Shown here one piece after another: positions 53,601 through 62,700 of a DNA stretch of 64,000 bases. Made by a program: the position numbers and the translations under genes. The stretch is from Deinococcus metallilatus. GTDB taxonomy: Bacteria > Deinococcota > Deinococci > Deinococcales > Deinococcaceae. The first letter of the stretch is position 1. Every line of letters begins with the position of its first letter. Location: positions 488,001 to 552,000 of the forward strand of contig NZ_CP038510.1 of NCBI RefSeq assembly GCF_004758605.1, in the 5' to 3' direction. The notes beneath the pieces were generated by a model, which saw only the letters and a program-made list of their open reading frames with translations, was not told the origin of the DNA and did not search any database.

Positions 53601-53958
53601 CCCGCTGGTCGGGGCGCTCCTCGACCTGAGCTTCCTCACGTCGCTGGCCTGGGCGCTGCTGCAATGGCGCAACCACCCCGACGGGGGCTTTTCCCCCACC
53701 GGCCCGGTGCTGCTGTTCACCGCGCTGTTCCTGCTGGTGGACCTGCTGGCCGCCGGGATCGCCTTTGCCCTCGAACCCGGCGAGGACTGGCGGCTGCTCC
53801 CGCTGCTGCTCCCGCAACGCGCCGTCTACCGGCAACTGATGTCCTACGTGGCGATCCGCGCCGTCCTGAACGCCCTCCAGGGCCGGGAACGCGGCTGGGG
53901 CAAGCTGGAACGCAAGGCCACCGTCGCCCCCCTCGCGCCGCTGCCCGCCGGGGACTGA
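50608..53958 (+). CDS. Trifunctional exopolysaccharide enzyme: GH18-like + polysaccharide deacetylase + GT2 synthase
   Basis: 1116 residues. TM (FAALLAGVLLLSGAGMVVAL), then GH18-like domain (about 80-430; FAGLNVDFENLP keeps the DxE pair) and NodB deacetylase (about 470-660; TFDDGPDP, EIGSHTFTHPDL, RPPFAED, HVILLHDGGGDR). A TM follows, then a processive GT2 domain (about 740-1000; PAFNEARVIRA, VVDDGSTDGT, DADTQV, EDADLTLR, KQRDRW). Three to four more TM helices end the protein. It combines, in one chain, the jobs of PgaB (hydrolase/deacetylase) and PgaC (synthase) of PNAG systems: polymerising on the inside, trimming and deacetylating outside. Product is inferred to be a beta-linked N-acetylhexosamine polymer. 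Confidence 0.9.
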   Translation: MSERTPPVFSDPQGHRRRYLNRFAALLAGVLLLSGAGMVVALWRPDVLPPLPLAARPPGLRPLTGVGQGPHLRDTALDGGWTGARAPAGAPLNVTGFFVAWDDNSFSSLKRNLGALDVLVPEWWHLGPGGTLLPESPGKNANLRRYVAAQRPGLPVMPLVNNYDPDAQTWASARVGAVLHDPAARARLVRSLVAGVEQNGFAGLNVDFENLPDSAQGDYVTFIRELGGQLHAAGRRLTLDAPLDDPAFQYAALGRAADHVILMAYDEHEEQSGAGPVAAQGWVQRSVQARLKAIPAAHLTVALGSYGYDWTRGGPASELTFQDALSLARDANVAPTLDARTLNPTFGYTDDAGRAHTVWYLDAVSVFDQAQAVRALGVRNVALWRLGSEDPGVWPALKKTGADATRALTTLQAGYDIDYQGEGELLRVSGHPQAGSRTVTRNAASGLLTAEHLRRFATPYVIERWGAKQPRALALTFDDGPDPTYTPQLLDILKREQVPATFFIVGLHGEEHPELLRRMLAEGHEIGSHTFTHPDLGLVSRRQFDLELNATQRLLEGETGHRTLLFRPPFAEDVEPETPDQAGIVEHASRLGYSISGMGVDPNDWRRPGAGQIVSRVLVQVKAGDGHVILLHDGGGDRAQTVAALPELIARLRAEGYTFTTVSELAGIPRQQANPPVSPGQRWLARLLGVNFTALGLLGTALAWLFKVGVTLSVARLLLIVGLALRERLRRREPGESGGPLPGATVIVPAFNEARVIRATVASLLASDLPGLRVHVVDDGSTDGTAEVVRAAYGHCPQVTVERIPNGGKANALNHALTVTGSEVVILLDADTQVNPEAARRLVRHFLDPQVAAVAGNAKVGNRINLLTRWQALEYITAQNVERRALAQLNAIGVVPGAIGAWRREVLLGLGGFAHDTLAEDADLTLRALRAGHRVTYELGAVARTEAPDTLRAFLKQRDRWMFGTLQATWKQRGAFRSRSRGLGLFTLPNVLLFQVLFPLVGALLDLSFLTSLAWALLQWRNHPDGGFSPTGPVLLFTALFLLVDLLAAGIAFALEPGEDWRLLPLLLPQRAVYRQLMSYVAIRAVLNALQGRERGWGKLERKATVAPLAPLPAGD

Positions 53959-54034
53959 AGCCTGCCCGCCCTCGCGGGAGCGGCGGTGGGCTACCCTGGA
54001 GGCCGACACCCAGGTCCTTCGCCAGAGGTATGCC

Positions 54035-54550
54035 ATGAGCCAGCCATCCGACGTCCCTCCGCACCTCCCCCAGAGCGCCGAACTGCTGGGGGCCATCCAG
54101 GCCTGGCAACGGGGAGAACTTCCCCGGGAAGCTTCAGTCGGGCCGTTGATCCTCCTGGGCAGCGAGCAGGGCGCGCTCGTCCGGGAGTTGATTCAGGCCC
54201 TGCTCCAGCACGTCCCGGCGGGGCAACCTGCTGGAGCGGGCGAGAGAACTACGGACGACTGGCGCGCGGAACTGCTGGCCTGCCGCGCCCGGGCCTGGGC
54301 CTCACCGGACAGCGCCGGGCTGCTGGTCGGCCCCACGGTCCTGATCCTGACGGACGGCGACCAGGGCGCCCTGCTCAGCCCGGCCGGGACGCGGCGGCTC
54401 ACCGGCAGCCTGAGCGCGTCCCTGCTGCTGCTCTGCCAGACCATCGTGATGGCCGACAGCGCCCTGGACGGCCAGGAACTCGGCAGGCTGAGGCAGCAAC
54501 GGATCGAGTCCACCTCCACCTCCCTCTCGGAGATCAAGCCGGTTTCCTGA
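54035..54550 (+). CDS. Unidentified protein
   Basis: 171 residues from ATG 54035, mostly helical (LLGAIQAWQRGELPREA, GALVRELIQALLQHV) with a short hydrophobic stretch (LLVGPTVLILTDGDQGALL). It has no signal peptide. The Ser/Thr-rich C-terminus includes STSTSLSEIKPVS. I do not recognise it. It is 76 bp after the polysaccharide fusion gene and convergent with the helicase gene (5-bp gap). Confidence 0.6.
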   Translation: MSQPSDVPPHLPQSAELLGAIQAWQRGELPREASVGPLILLGSEQGALVRELIQALLQHVPAGQPAGAGERTTDDWRAELLACRARAWASPDSAGLLVGPTVLILTDGDQGALLSPAGTRRLTGSLSASLLLLCQTIVMADSALDGQELGRLRQQRIESTSTSLSEIKPVS

Positions 54551-54555
54551 CGCCT

Positions 54556-56730
54556 TCACGCCTCCGCGAGCAGCGGGTGGAGCTGCTCCTGGGCGACCAG
54601 TGCCAGCAGGTGCAGGCCGCGCGAGGCGCTGACGTAGAGGAGCCGCGACTCGAACGGCGTCCCGGGGTCGTAGTTCTGCGCGTCCGCCCCGGCCACGATA
54701 CAGCCGTCGAACTCCAGGCCCTTGGCGAGATTCACCGGGAGAATCACCACCCCGCCCGTGTACCGCGCCTGCTCGTTCAGGATCGGGTGGGCGTCCACGT
54801 CATGCCGCTGGAGCTGCGGCACCAGCCGCTCGGCGTCCGTCACCCGGCGGGTCACGATGGCGATGTTGTGGTGCCCCTGGGCCTGCATCGCGTGGACGGC
54901 CCGCGCGGTGAGGGCGGCCAGGTCGCCCCCGGTCAGGCGCATCACCTCTCCCCCGTCGCGGTCCACCCCCACCACCTGGCCCGCGCGGTTGTACGTCGCC
55001 GCGACCCGCGCGCCCAGTTCGGTGATCTGCCGGGTGGAGCGGTAGGTGCGCCCCAGGGTCATCAGCCGGGTCCTGCCCTCCCCGCCCAGCGCCGCCTGCA
55101 CGTCCGCCCAGGACCCCGGCCCCTTGTACCCGTGCAGGCCCTGGTTGAGATCGCCCAGCGCCGTGAGGTGCCCGGGCCGCGCCGCGCGGGCCAGCAGGGC
55201 ATACAACAGCGGCGAGTAGTCCTGCGCCTCATCGAGCACGACATGGCTGTACGGTTCCAGCGTCCGGCCCACCCGGCGACCCACGCCGTCGAGCAGGGCA
55301 GCCACCGCGAGCATCAGGGGCAGCTCGGTCACGTCCGCGAACGAACGGCGGGGTTTGGGGACGGCGGCGAGGGGATCGCCCAGCAGCACCCGGACGGTCC
55401 GTTCGTCGAGGACGCCCTCGGCGGCGGCCCGGAGGCTCGCCTCGTCGCTGGCGATCCGCCGCCCCTCGCTGACCGGAAGCAGGCCCGCGAAGACCCGGCC
55501 CGAGAGGCGGGTGAGGTCGGCGGCCAGCGTCCGCAGCAGTTGTGTCTCCTCGTCCGGGTCGGGCAGATTCACCCGGGCCAGCAGTTCCTCCTCCAGCGCG
55601 GTGCGGAAGGCCGCCCGGTACCCTTCGAGGGGCGCGCGGCCCAGCACGTCGTCCAGCAGGCCGTGCAGCGCCGGGTTGTCCAGGGTCAGCGTGCGGTCTT
55701 CCCCCCGCACCTGGATTTTCGTCTGGAAGGTCAGCGTGCCCAGGTTGTGCCGCAGCCTGCCCGCCAGGTGGTTCTGCACGACCCGGAGCATCCGCAGGTC
55801 CCCCAGCGCCTTGGCCCGGCGCCACGCGGCCTTGCGCCGCTCGTTGTCGCGGTCGGTCAGGAGCAGGTGCAGCGTGCGGTCGGTGACCTCCATCTTTTCC
55901 AGACCCAGAAAGCTGGTCGCCCAGGCTTCCGGGGTGGTGACCGTCACGCCTTCCAGGTTCAGGCCCGGCAGCACGCGGGCGGCATACGCGGCCAGGACCC
56001 GGTTCGGCATCAGGACCAGGGTGGACTCGGGGGCCGCGCGGTGCTCTCCCCGGTCGGAGTGCATCAGCCAGGCGAGCCGGTGGAAGCCGATGGTCGTCTT
56101 GCCGGAGCCCGCCGCGCCCTGGATCAGCGTGCTGACCCCGGCAGGCGCGCGCATCGCCTCGTTCTGCTCGGGCTGGAGGGTTTCCACGACGTCGCGCATG
56201 GCGGCGGTGGACGCTTCGGAAAGGCGCTGGAGGAGCACCTGCTCGCGGCCCCCCGTGTCCCCTCCCGCCTCGTCGTCGTACAGGTCGGTGATGCGGTGCA
56301 GTTTCTTCCCGCCCACGTCGAGCTGGCGGCGGCGGCGGATGCTGCCCTTCAGGCCCTTCTTGCCCTGCCAGGACAGGGCCTCGGAATAGAACAGGCTGCC
56401 CACGTCCGATTCCCAGGAGACGACGCTGTGGGGGCCTTTCAGGTCCCGGAAAGCGTGCTTGCCGACGTAGAGCATCTGCTCGCGGCCCCCGATACGGACC
56501 CGCAGGCTGCCGAAGTAGGGCGCGGGAACATGCACCGAGAGCAGCGCGGCGTGTTCCTGGGCGGTGTCCGCCAGGGTCAGGCTCGTTTCGAGGTCGGCCC
56601 CCACGTTGCGCTCCCGGTCCTCCCAGGTTTCGATCTGGCGGATGAAGGCGGCCACCGTTCCGGCCAGGTGCTGCTCCTCGGCGGGAAAGTCGGGGTGGGT
56701 GGGCGGGGCGTCAGGCAGGGTCGCGGTCAT
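54556..56730 (-). CDS. HelD-like UvrD/Rep-family helicase
   Basis: 724 residues. N-terminal coiled-coil arm region (about 20-180), Walker A GAAGSGKTTIGFHRLAWLM (about 205), Walker B VVLDEAQDYSPLLYAL, then GDLNQGLHGYKG, GRTYRSTRQI and a C-terminal VNLAKGLEFDGCIVAGA with YVSASRGLHLL. Length, the N-terminal arm and the reduced 2B domain match HelD rather than UvrD. Class II HelD proteins remove stalled RNA polymerase from DNA; DNA helicase IV activity is the alternative. TACTCT eight bases before the ATG could be its -10. Confidence 0.87.
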   Translation of the reverse strand: MTATLPDAPPTHPDFPAEEQHLAGTVAAFIRQIETWEDRERNVGADLETSLTLADTAQEHAALLSVHVPAPYFGSLRVRIGGREQMLYVGKHAFRDLKGPHSVVSWESDVGSLFYSEALSWQGKKGLKGSIRRRRQLDVGGKKLHRITDLYDDEAGGDTGGREQVLLQRLSEASTAAMRDVVETLQPEQNEAMRAPAGVSTLIQGAAGSGKTTIGFHRLAWLMHSDRGEHRAAPESTLVLMPNRVLAAYAARVLPGLNLEGVTVTTPEAWATSFLGLEKMEVTDRTLHLLLTDRDNERRKAAWRRAKALGDLRMLRVVQNHLAGRLRHNLGTLTFQTKIQVRGEDRTLTLDNPALHGLLDDVLGRAPLEGYRAAFRTALEEELLARVNLPDPDEETQLLRTLAADLTRLSGRVFAGLLPVSEGRRIASDEASLRAAAEGVLDERTVRVLLGDPLAAVPKPRRSFADVTELPLMLAVAALLDGVGRRVGRTLEPYSHVVLDEAQDYSPLLYALLARAARPGHLTALGDLNQGLHGYKGPGSWADVQAALGGEGRTRLMTLGRTYRSTRQITELGARVAATYNRAGQVVGVDRDGGEVMRLTGGDLAALTARAVHAMQAQGHHNIAIVTRRVTDAERLVPQLQRHDVDAHPILNEQARYTGGVVILPVNLAKGLEFDGCIVAGADAQNYDPGTPFESRLLYVSASRGLHLLALVAQEQLHPLLAEA

Positions 56731-56903
56731 TGCCGTTCAGAGTACGTGCGGGCGGGGACCGGGAGCCGCAGATGTGCGGGAGGCCCCGGCCGGAGCGCCG
56801 AGCCGGGGCCAACAGTGGACAGCATCTGGACTCGGCCGACTTGCTCGTCACCAAGACCCGCTCCTCGCCGCGCCCCTTGCCAGACCAGAGGCCCCGGTGT
56901 ACC

Positions 56904-56936
56904 TTGAGTTCACAACTCAACAGTTTAGATGTAAAC
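56904..56936 (+). promoter_or_regulatory. Operator/promoter of the aryl-CoA operon
   Basis: Perfect palindrome TTGAGTT-CAC-AACTCAA (56904-56920) followed by GTTTA-GATG-TAAAC (56923-56936). The first half-site doubles as a -35 (TTGAGT), and TAGATG (56926-56931) could be the -10 after a 16-bp spacer. A 17-bp TTGA...TCAA palindrome is usual for MarR regulators, and one is encoded in the operon. Confidence 0.6.
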
Positions 56937-56989
56937 CTCCTTGTCGCCTGACCCCATCCCTCTCCCCCGCTGAGGTTCCGAGGAGACTC

Positions 56990-57049
56990 ATGACGCAGCT
57001 TTCCCGTCTTTCTCCCCCTGACCCCACCCACATTCCTGAGAGGTGCTGA
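56990..57049 (+). CDS. Possible 19-residue leader peptide of the aryl-CoA operon
   Basis: ATG 56990 lies 6 nt after GAGGAG. The peptide [19 protein letters not shown] ends at TGA 57047-57049, one base before the GTG of the next gene, and its last codons contain the ribosome site of that gene (GAGAGGTG). It is suited to translational coupling. The two Pro pairs could slow ribosomes. Confidence 0.35.
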   Translation: MTQLSRLSPPDPTHIPERC

Positions 57050-57050
57050 C

Positions 57051-59435
57051 GTGCATGTCCTGACGCTGGGGGGCGGCCCCGCCGGGCTGTACTTCGCCCT
57101 GCTGCTGAAAAAACACCGGCCAGAGTTCGAGGTCACGGTGCTGGAACGCAACCGGCCCGGCGATACCTTCGGTTGGGGCGTGGTGTTCAGCGACCAGACG
57201 CTCGGCAACCTGATGGACGCCGATCCCGAGAGCGCACGGACCATCCACGCGGCCTTCAACCACTGGGACGATATCGAGATTCATTTCGGGGGCGAGGTGC
57301 TGCGCTCGGGCGGGCACGGCTTTATCGGTATCGGGCGGAGGCGACTGCTGAATATCCTGCAAGACCGCTGCCGCGAACTGGGCGTGAACCTCGTCTTCGA
57401 GACGGAGGTGCGGGACGCCGAGCAGGCCGCGCGGGAGTATCAGGCCGATCTCGTCATTGCCGCCGACGGCCTGAACAGCCGCACCCGCCAGCGCTACGCC
57501 GAAACCTATCAGCCCGACATCGACCTGCGGCGCAACCGCTTCGTGTGGCTGGGGACGCACCGCAAATTCGACGCCTTCACCTTCGCGTTCAGGGAAACGC
57601 CCCACGGCTGGTTCCAGGCGCACGCCTACCAGTTCGACGCGGACACCAGCACCTTCATCGTGGAAACGCCGGAGGAGGTGTGGCGAGCTGCCGGGCTGGA
57701 GGACATGTCGCAGGAGGAAGGCATCGGCTACTGCGAGGCGCTGTTCGCGGACGTGCTGCAAGGGGAAAAGCTGATCTCCAACGCCGCCCACCTACGCGGC
57801 AGCGCGATCTGGATTCGCTTTCCCCGCGTCATCACCCGCGAGTGGGTGCATTGGGCCGACATTGACGGCAGGCAGGTGCCTATCGTCCTGATGGGCGACG
57901 CGGCACACACGGCACATTTCTCCATCGGGAGCGGCACCAAGCTCGCGCTGGAGGACGCCATCTCGCTGGTGAACCATCTGGAGGCACAAGGCTATGACCT
58001 GGCCCCGGCCCTGCGCGCCTACCATGCCGAGCGCAGCGTGGAGGTGCTGAAGATTCAGAACGCCGCGCGGAACTCGACCGAGTGGTTCGAACACGTGGAC
58101 CGCTACGCCCGCCTGGAGCCGCAGCAGTTCGCCTACAGCCTGCTGACCCGCTCGCAGCGCATCTCGCACGAGAACCTGCGCGTGCGCGACACGCCGTACC
58201 TGGAGAACGTCGAGGCGTGGATCGCTGGCCATTCCGGCCTGCCGCCGCAGCCAATCCCGCCGATGCTGACGCCTTATACGGCCCGTAGCGTCACCCTGAA
58301 AAACCGCATCGTGATGAGTCCAATGGCCGTCTACTCAGCGGTGGACGGCGTGCCGAACGACTTTCACCTCGTCCACCTCGGCGCGCGGGCGCTGGGCGGG
58401 GCGGGGCTGATCTTCACCGAGATGACCTGCGTGAGCGCCGATGGCCGCATCACGCCCGGCTGCTGCGGCCTGTACAACGAGGCGCAGCGGGATGCCTGGG
58501 CGCGGATCGTGAACTTCGTCCATACGCAAAGTGACGCGAAAATCGGCATGCAGCTCGGCCACGCCGGGCCGAAGGGCAGCACCCGCCGCGCCTGGGACGG
58601 CACCGACCTGCCGCTGAGCGACCCCGCCGAGCCGAACTGGCCCCTGCTGGCCGCCAGCGAGCAGCAATATCTGGAGGGCGTCAGCCAGGTGGCCCGCGCC
58701 GCCACCCGCGAGGACATGGACCGGGTCAAGGCCGACTTCGTGCGGGCTGCCCATCGGGCGGACGAGGCGGGCTTCGACTGGCTGGAACTGCACTGCGCGC
58801 ACGGTTACCTGCTGTCCAGCTTCATCTCGCCACTCACCAACCACCGCACCGACGAGTACGGCGGCAGTCTGGAGAACCGCCTGCGCTTCCCGCTGGAGGT
58901 CTTCCGCGCCATCCGGGAAGTGTGGCCGCAAGACAAGCCCATCAGCGTCCGGATCAGCGCGCACGACTGGGTGGAAGGCGGGATCACGCCGGACGACGCG
59001 GTGCAGATCGCGCGGGTCTTCAAGGCGGCGGGCGCGGACATGATCGATTGCAGCAGCGGGCAGGTCACCAAGAAGGAACAACCCGTCTACGGGCGGATGT
59101 ACCAGACGCCCTTCGCGGACCGGGTGCGCAACGAGGCCGGGATTCCCACCATCGCCGTCGGCAACATTTTCGAGGCCGACCACGTGAACAGCATCATCGC
59201 CTCGGGCCGCGCCGACCTGTGCGCCATCGCCCGCCCGCACCTGGCCGACCCGTTCTGGACGCTGCACGAGACGGCCAAACTGGGGTATAGCGGGCTGCCC
59301 TGGCCCAAACCGTACTATCAGGGCAAAGTCCAACTGGAACGCAACCTGGAACGCGAACGGCAGATGCAGGCCGCGCAGGTCGGGCAGGAAGCGAGTCTGG
59401 CCCGCTTGCGCGCCGAACTGGAAGGCAGCGCGTGA
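57051..59435 (+). CDS. Bifunctional flavin monooxygenase/old-yellow-enzyme protein (2-aminobenzoyl-CoA or salicylyl-CoA type)
   Basis: 794 residues. N-terminal FAD monooxygenase (about 1-390): [15 protein letters not shown], then [31 protein letters not shown]-terminal OYE domain (about 405-765): [47 protein letters not shown]-type sheet ending [10 protein letters not shown]. This fusion is known as 2-aminobenzoyl-CoA monooxygenase/reductase of Azoarcus and as salicylyl-CoA 5-hydroxylase/oxidoreductase. It hydroxylates then reduces the ring of an aryl-CoA thioester. With the neighbours, aminobenzoyl-CoA is the better guess. Substrate is inference. Confidence 0.85.
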   Translation: MHVLTLGGGPAGLYFALLLKKHRPEFEVTVLERNRPGDTFGWGVVFSDQTLGNLMDADPESARTIHAAFNHWDDIEIHFGGEVLRSGGHGFIGIGRRRLLNILQDRCRELGVNLVFETEVRDAEQAAREYQADLVIAADGLNSRTRQRYAETYQPDIDLRRNRFVWLGTHRKFDAFTFAFRETPHGWFQAHAYQFDADTSTFIVETPEEVWRAAGLEDMSQEEGIGYCEALFADVLQGEKLISNAAHLRGSAIWIRFPRVITREWVHWADIDGRQVPIVLMGDAAHTAHFSIGSGTKLALEDAISLVNHLEAQGYDLAPALRAYHAERSVEVLKIQNAARNSTEWFEHVDRYARLEPQQFAYSLLTRSQRISHENLRVRDTPYLENVEAWIAGHSGLPPQPIPPMLTPYTARSVTLKNRIVMSPMAVYSAVDGVPNDFHLVHLGARALGGAGLIFTEMTCVSADGRITPGCCGLYNEAQRDAWARIVNFVHTQSDAKIGMQLGHAGPKGSTRRAWDGTDLPLSDPAEPNWPLLAASEQQYLEGVSQVARAATREDMDRVKADFVRAAHRADEAGFDWLELHCAHGYLLSSFISPLTNHRTDEYGGSLENRLRFPLEVFRAIREVWPQDKPISVRISAHDWVEGGITPDDAVQIARVFKAAGADMIDCSSGQVTKKEQPVYGRMYQTPFADRVRNEAGIPTIAVGNIFEADHVNSIIASGRADLCAIARPHLADPFWTLHETAKLGYSGLPWPKPYYQGKVQLERNLERERQMQAAQVGQEASLARLRAELEGSA

Positions 59436-60190
59436 AGGGCCTGCATGCCGTAGTGACGGGCGGCGGGCGCGGCATCGGCGCGGCCATCGCGGCGCGGCTG
59501 GCGGCGGAGGGCGTCACCCTCACGCTGATGGGCCGGAACGAGGAGCGGTTGCGGCAGCAGGCTGAGCAGCTTGGCGGGGCGCATATCGTTTGCGTGGACG
59601 TGACCGACGAGGCGGGCGTAAACGCGGCGTTCGAGAACGCACGCGCCGCACATGGCCCCGTCCGCATCCTGGTGAACAACGCCGGGCAGGCGGAGAGTGC
59701 CCCGGCCCTGAAAACCGACCTGGGGCTGTGGCAACACATGCTGGACGTGAACCTCACCGGAACCTGGCTCTGCACGCGGGCGGCGCTGCCTGACCTGCTG
59801 GCGGAGGGCGGGCGGATCGTGAACGTCGCCAGCACCGCCGGGCTGGTCGGCTATCCGTACGTCGCGGCTTACGTGGCAGCCAAGCACGGTGTCGTCGGCC
59901 TGACCCGTGCGCTGGCGCTGGAGTTCGCGGCGCGGGGCGTCACCGTGAACGCGGTGTGCCCCGGCTACACCGACACTGACCTGATCGTGGGGGCGGTGCA
60001 GACCATTCAGGACAAGACAGGCCGCAGCGAGGAGCAGGCCCGCGCGGCGCTGGCCCGCAGCAATCCGCAGGGGCAACTGGTGCAGCCGGGGCAGGTGGCG
60101 GATGCCGTCGCCTGGCTGTGCAGTCCGGGCGCTTCGGCGATCACCGGGCAGGCCATCGCGGTGGCCGGGGGGGAAGTGATGACCGGATGA
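59432..60190 (+). CDS. Short-chain dehydrogenase/reductase
   Basis: 252 residues from GTG 59432 (GTGA overlap). [18 protein letters not shown] (NAD(P) site), NNAG, Ser in [15 protein letters not shown] (Tyr-Lys catalytic pair), [13 protein letters not shown]. It likely oxidises the hydroxyacyl-CoA formed after hydratase action or another ring-derived alcohol in this pathway. Confidence 0.9.
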   Translation: MKGLHAVVTGGGRGIGAAIAARLAAEGVTLTLMGRNEERLRQQAEQLGGAHIVCVDVTDEAGVNAAFENARAAHGPVRILVNNAGQAESAPALKTDLGLWQHMLDVNLTGTWLCTRAALPDLLAEGGRIVNVASTAGLVGYPYVAAYVAAKHGVVGLTRALALEFAARGVTVNAVCPGYTDTDLIVGAVQTIQDKTGRSEEQARAALARSNPQGQLVQPGQVADAVAWLCSPGASAITGQAIAVAGGEVMTG

Positions 60191-60669
60191 CCGAGACAGT
60201 TCTGGATTTTGAATCGCGCCTCGCGCACGGGGACCATCAGGCGATCAAGGTGTGGTTGAGGCTGCTGACCACCACCACCCTGATCGAGGGCGAGATTCGC
60301 GCGCGGTTGCAGGAGCGCTGCGGCATCAGCCTGCCGCGCTTCGACCTGCTGGCGCAACTGGAACGCGCCCCGGCAGGGCTGCGGATGGGCGAACTCAGCC
60401 AGCGCCTGATGGTCACCAAGGGGAACGTGACCGGCCTGGCCGACCAACTGGAGCGCGAGGGGCTGGTGGAGCGCGTCAACGGCCCGGACCGCCGCAGTGT
60501 GGTGCTGCGCCTCACCGAGAGGGGCCGGGAAGCCTTCGCCGCGATGGCGAGCGTCCACGAGGACTGGGTAATCGAACTGCTGAGCGCCCTCACCCCGGCA
60601 GAGCAGGAACAGCTCCACGCGCTGCTGGGGCGGTTAAAAGGCCACCTGCAAACCGGAGGAACCGCATGA
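60187..60669 (+). CDS. MarR-family transcriptional regulator
   Basis: 160 residues, ATG overlapping the SDR stop. Winged helix with [20 protein letters not shown] (recognition helix), [22 protein letters not shown] wing, and flanking dimer helices. MarR proteins inside aromatic-CoA operons (BadR, GenR-like) usually respond to the aryl-CoA intermediate. The palindrome 56904-56920 is its probable site. Being inside its own operon gives feedback. Confidence 0.9.
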   Translation: MTETVLDFESRLAHGDHQAIKVWLRLLTTTTLIEGEIRARLQERCGISLPRFDLLAQLERAPAGLRMGELSQRLMVTKGNVTGLADQLEREGLVERVNGPDRRSVVLRLTERGREAFAAMASVHEDWVIELLSALTPAEQEQLHALLGRLKGHLQTGGTA

Positions 60670-61517
60670 CCCGCCCCCTCGAACCGCTGGCCCTGCCCGG
60701 TCACGGGCGTTCCTTTGCCGACTACCAGCCGCAGCACTTCCAGTGGAGCCTCTCGGACGGGGTGGGCACGGTCACGCTGAACCGCCCGGAGCGCAAGAAC
60801 CCCCTCACCTTCGAGAGTTACGCGGAACTGCGCGACCTCTTCCGCGACCTGACGTATGCGGAGGACGTGCGGGTGGTCGTCCTGCGTGGCGAGGGCGGGA
60901 ACTTCTGTTCCGGCGGGGACGTGTTCGAGATCATCGGGCCGCTGGTGGGCGCGGACATGCCCAGCCTGCTGCGCTTCACGCGCATGACGGGCGATCTGGT
61001 GAAGGCGATGCGCGGCTGCCCGCAGCCTATCGTGAGCGCGGTGGACGGCATCTGCGTGGGGGCGGGGGCGATCCTGGCGATGGCGTCCGACCTGCGGCTG
61101 GGCACGCCGGGGACGCGGACGGCCTTCCTCTTTACCCGCGTGGGGCTGGCGGGGTGCGACATGGGAGCCTGCGCGATCCTGCCGCGCCTCATCGGGCAGG
61201 GCCGCGCGTCCGAGCTGCTGTTCACGGGCCGCACCATGAGCGCCGAGGAGGGTCTGGCCTGGGGCTTTTTCAACGCGCTGCACGCACCGGAGGAGGTCCA
61301 CGCGCAGGCGCTGAACCTCGCCGCCGAACTCGCTTCCGGCCCCACCTTCGCGCACGCGATGACCAAAAAGATGCTGCATCAGGAATGGGCGATGGGCGTG
61401 GACGAGGCCATCGAGGCGGAAGCGCAGGCGCAGGCCATCTGCATGCTGACCCGCGATTACACCCGCGCGTATGAAGCGTTCGCCCACAAGCTCAAGCCGC
61501 AGTTCGAGGGGGACTGA
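60666..61517 (+). CDS. Enoyl-CoA hydratase/isomerase
   Basis: 283 residues from ATG 60666 (ATGA overlap). [19 protein letters not shown], oxyanion loops [12 protein letters not shown] and [19 protein letters not shown], then [20 protein letters not shown]. Crotonase fold. It hydrates the unsaturated CoA ester in the beta-oxidation-like lower part of the pathway. Confidence 0.9.
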   Translation: MTRPLEPLALPGHGRSFADYQPQHFQWSLSDGVGTVTLNRPERKNPLTFESYAELRDLFRDLTYAEDVRVVVLRGEGGNFCSGGDVFEIIGPLVGADMPSLLRFTRMTGDLVKAMRGCPQPIVSAVDGICVGAGAILAMASDLRLGTPGTRTAFLFTRVGLAGCDMGACAILPRLIGQGRASELLFTGRTMSAEEGLAWGFFNALHAPEEVHAQALNLAAELASGPTFAHAMTKKMLHQEWAMGVDEAIEAEAQAQAICMLTRDYTRAYEAFAHKLKPQFEGD

Positions 61518-61518
61518 A

Positions 61519-62700
61519 GTGGACTACCTGGACTGGCCCTTCTTCGAGCCGTCTCACCGGGACCTGGCGCGGCAGGTGCGCCGCTGGGCCGGGCGGGAAC
61601 TCATGCATGCGGACCACCATGACCCAGACGCGGCCTGCCGCACGCTGGTGCGTGCGCTGGGGGACGGCGGCTGGCTGCGCTACGCAGTGGGTGGGACCGC
61701 ACACGGGGGTATAAACGAACAGATCGACACCCGCGCGATCTGCCTGCTGCGCGAGACGCTGGCGGAGTTCGACGGCCTGGCCGACTTCGCCTTTGCCATG
61801 CAGGGCCTCGGCAGCGGGGCGATCACGCTGGACGGCACGCCGGAGCAGAAAGCGGCGTATCTCCCGGCGGTGGCTGCCGGGGAAAAGATCGCCGCCTTCG
61901 CCCTGACCGAGCCGGAGGCCGGATCGGACGTTGCCGCCCTGACCCTGCGGGCCGAGCGGGACGGGGAGGGCTTCGTGCTGAACGGACAGAAAACCTGGAT
62001 CAGCAATGGCGGGATCGCGGACTTCTACGTGGTGTTCGCCCGCACCGGCGAGGCCCCCGGCGCACGGGGCATCAGCGCCTTTGTCGTGGATGCCGGGACG
62101 CCTGGGATGGACGACAGTGAGCGCCTGGAGGTCACGGCCCCGCACCCCCTCGCCACGCTCACGTTCCGGGACTGCCGCCTGCCCGCCGGGGCGCTGCTGG
62201 GTGCCTCCGGCCAGGGCTTCAAGCTGGCGATGCGGACGCTGGACATCTTCCGCACATCGGTGGCGGCGGCGGCCCTGGGCTTTGCACGCCGGGCGCTGCG
62301 CGAAGGCGTGACCCGCACTCTGAACCGGCCCATGTTCGGCAGCACGCTGGCCGACCAGCCGCTCGCGCAGGCGACCCTGGCGGACATGGCGACGCGGGTG
62401 GACCGCAGCGCCCTGCTGACGTACCGCGCAGCCTGGCAACGCGACCAGGGCGAACGGGTCACCCGCGAGGCCGCGATGGCGAAACTCACCGCCACCGAGG
62501 ACGCCCAGCAGGTCATCGATATGGCCGTGCAACTGCATGGGGCCGCTGGCGTCCAGAGCGGCGGCATCATCGAACGCCTCTACCGCGAGATTCGCCCCCT
62601 CCGCATCTACGAAGGCGCGACCGAGGTGCAGCGCCTCATCATCGGGCGCGAGGTGCTGAAGGCGGCCCAGGAGGCGCAGACGCAGGAGGCCCCGGCATGA
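61519..62700 (+). CDS. Acyl-CoA dehydrogenase
   Basis: 393 residues; GTG 61519 one base after the hydratase stop. FAD/substrate motifs [20 protein letters not shown] and [20 protein letters not shown], and the C-terminal [19 protein letters not shown] carries the catalytic Glu region. It is a usual-length ACAD acting on a cyclic or open-chain acyl-CoA of the pathway. Confidence 0.92.
   Translation: MDYLDWPFFEPSHRDLARQVRRWAGRELMHADHHDPDAACRTLVRALGDGGWLRYAVGGTAHGGINEQIDTRAICLLRETLAEFDGLADFAFAMQGLGSGAITLDGTPEQKAAYLPAVAAGEKIAAFALTEPEAGSDVAALTLRAERDGEGFVLNGQKTWISNGGIADFYVVFARTGEAPGARGISAFVVDAGTPGMDDSERLEVTAPHPLATLTFRDCRLPAGALLGASGQGFKLAMRTLDIFRTSVAAAALGFARRALREGVTRTLNRPMFGSTLADQPLAQATLADMATRVDRSALLTYRAAWQRDQGERVTREAAMAKLTATEDAQQVIDMAVQLHGAAGVQSGGIIERLYREIRPLRIYEGATEVQRLIIGREVLKAAQEAQTQEAPA

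Noticed and set aside
50733..54096. Long frames overlapping the trifunctional gene on both strands
   Set aside because: Ala/Gly/Arg/Pro-rich shadows of the real gene.
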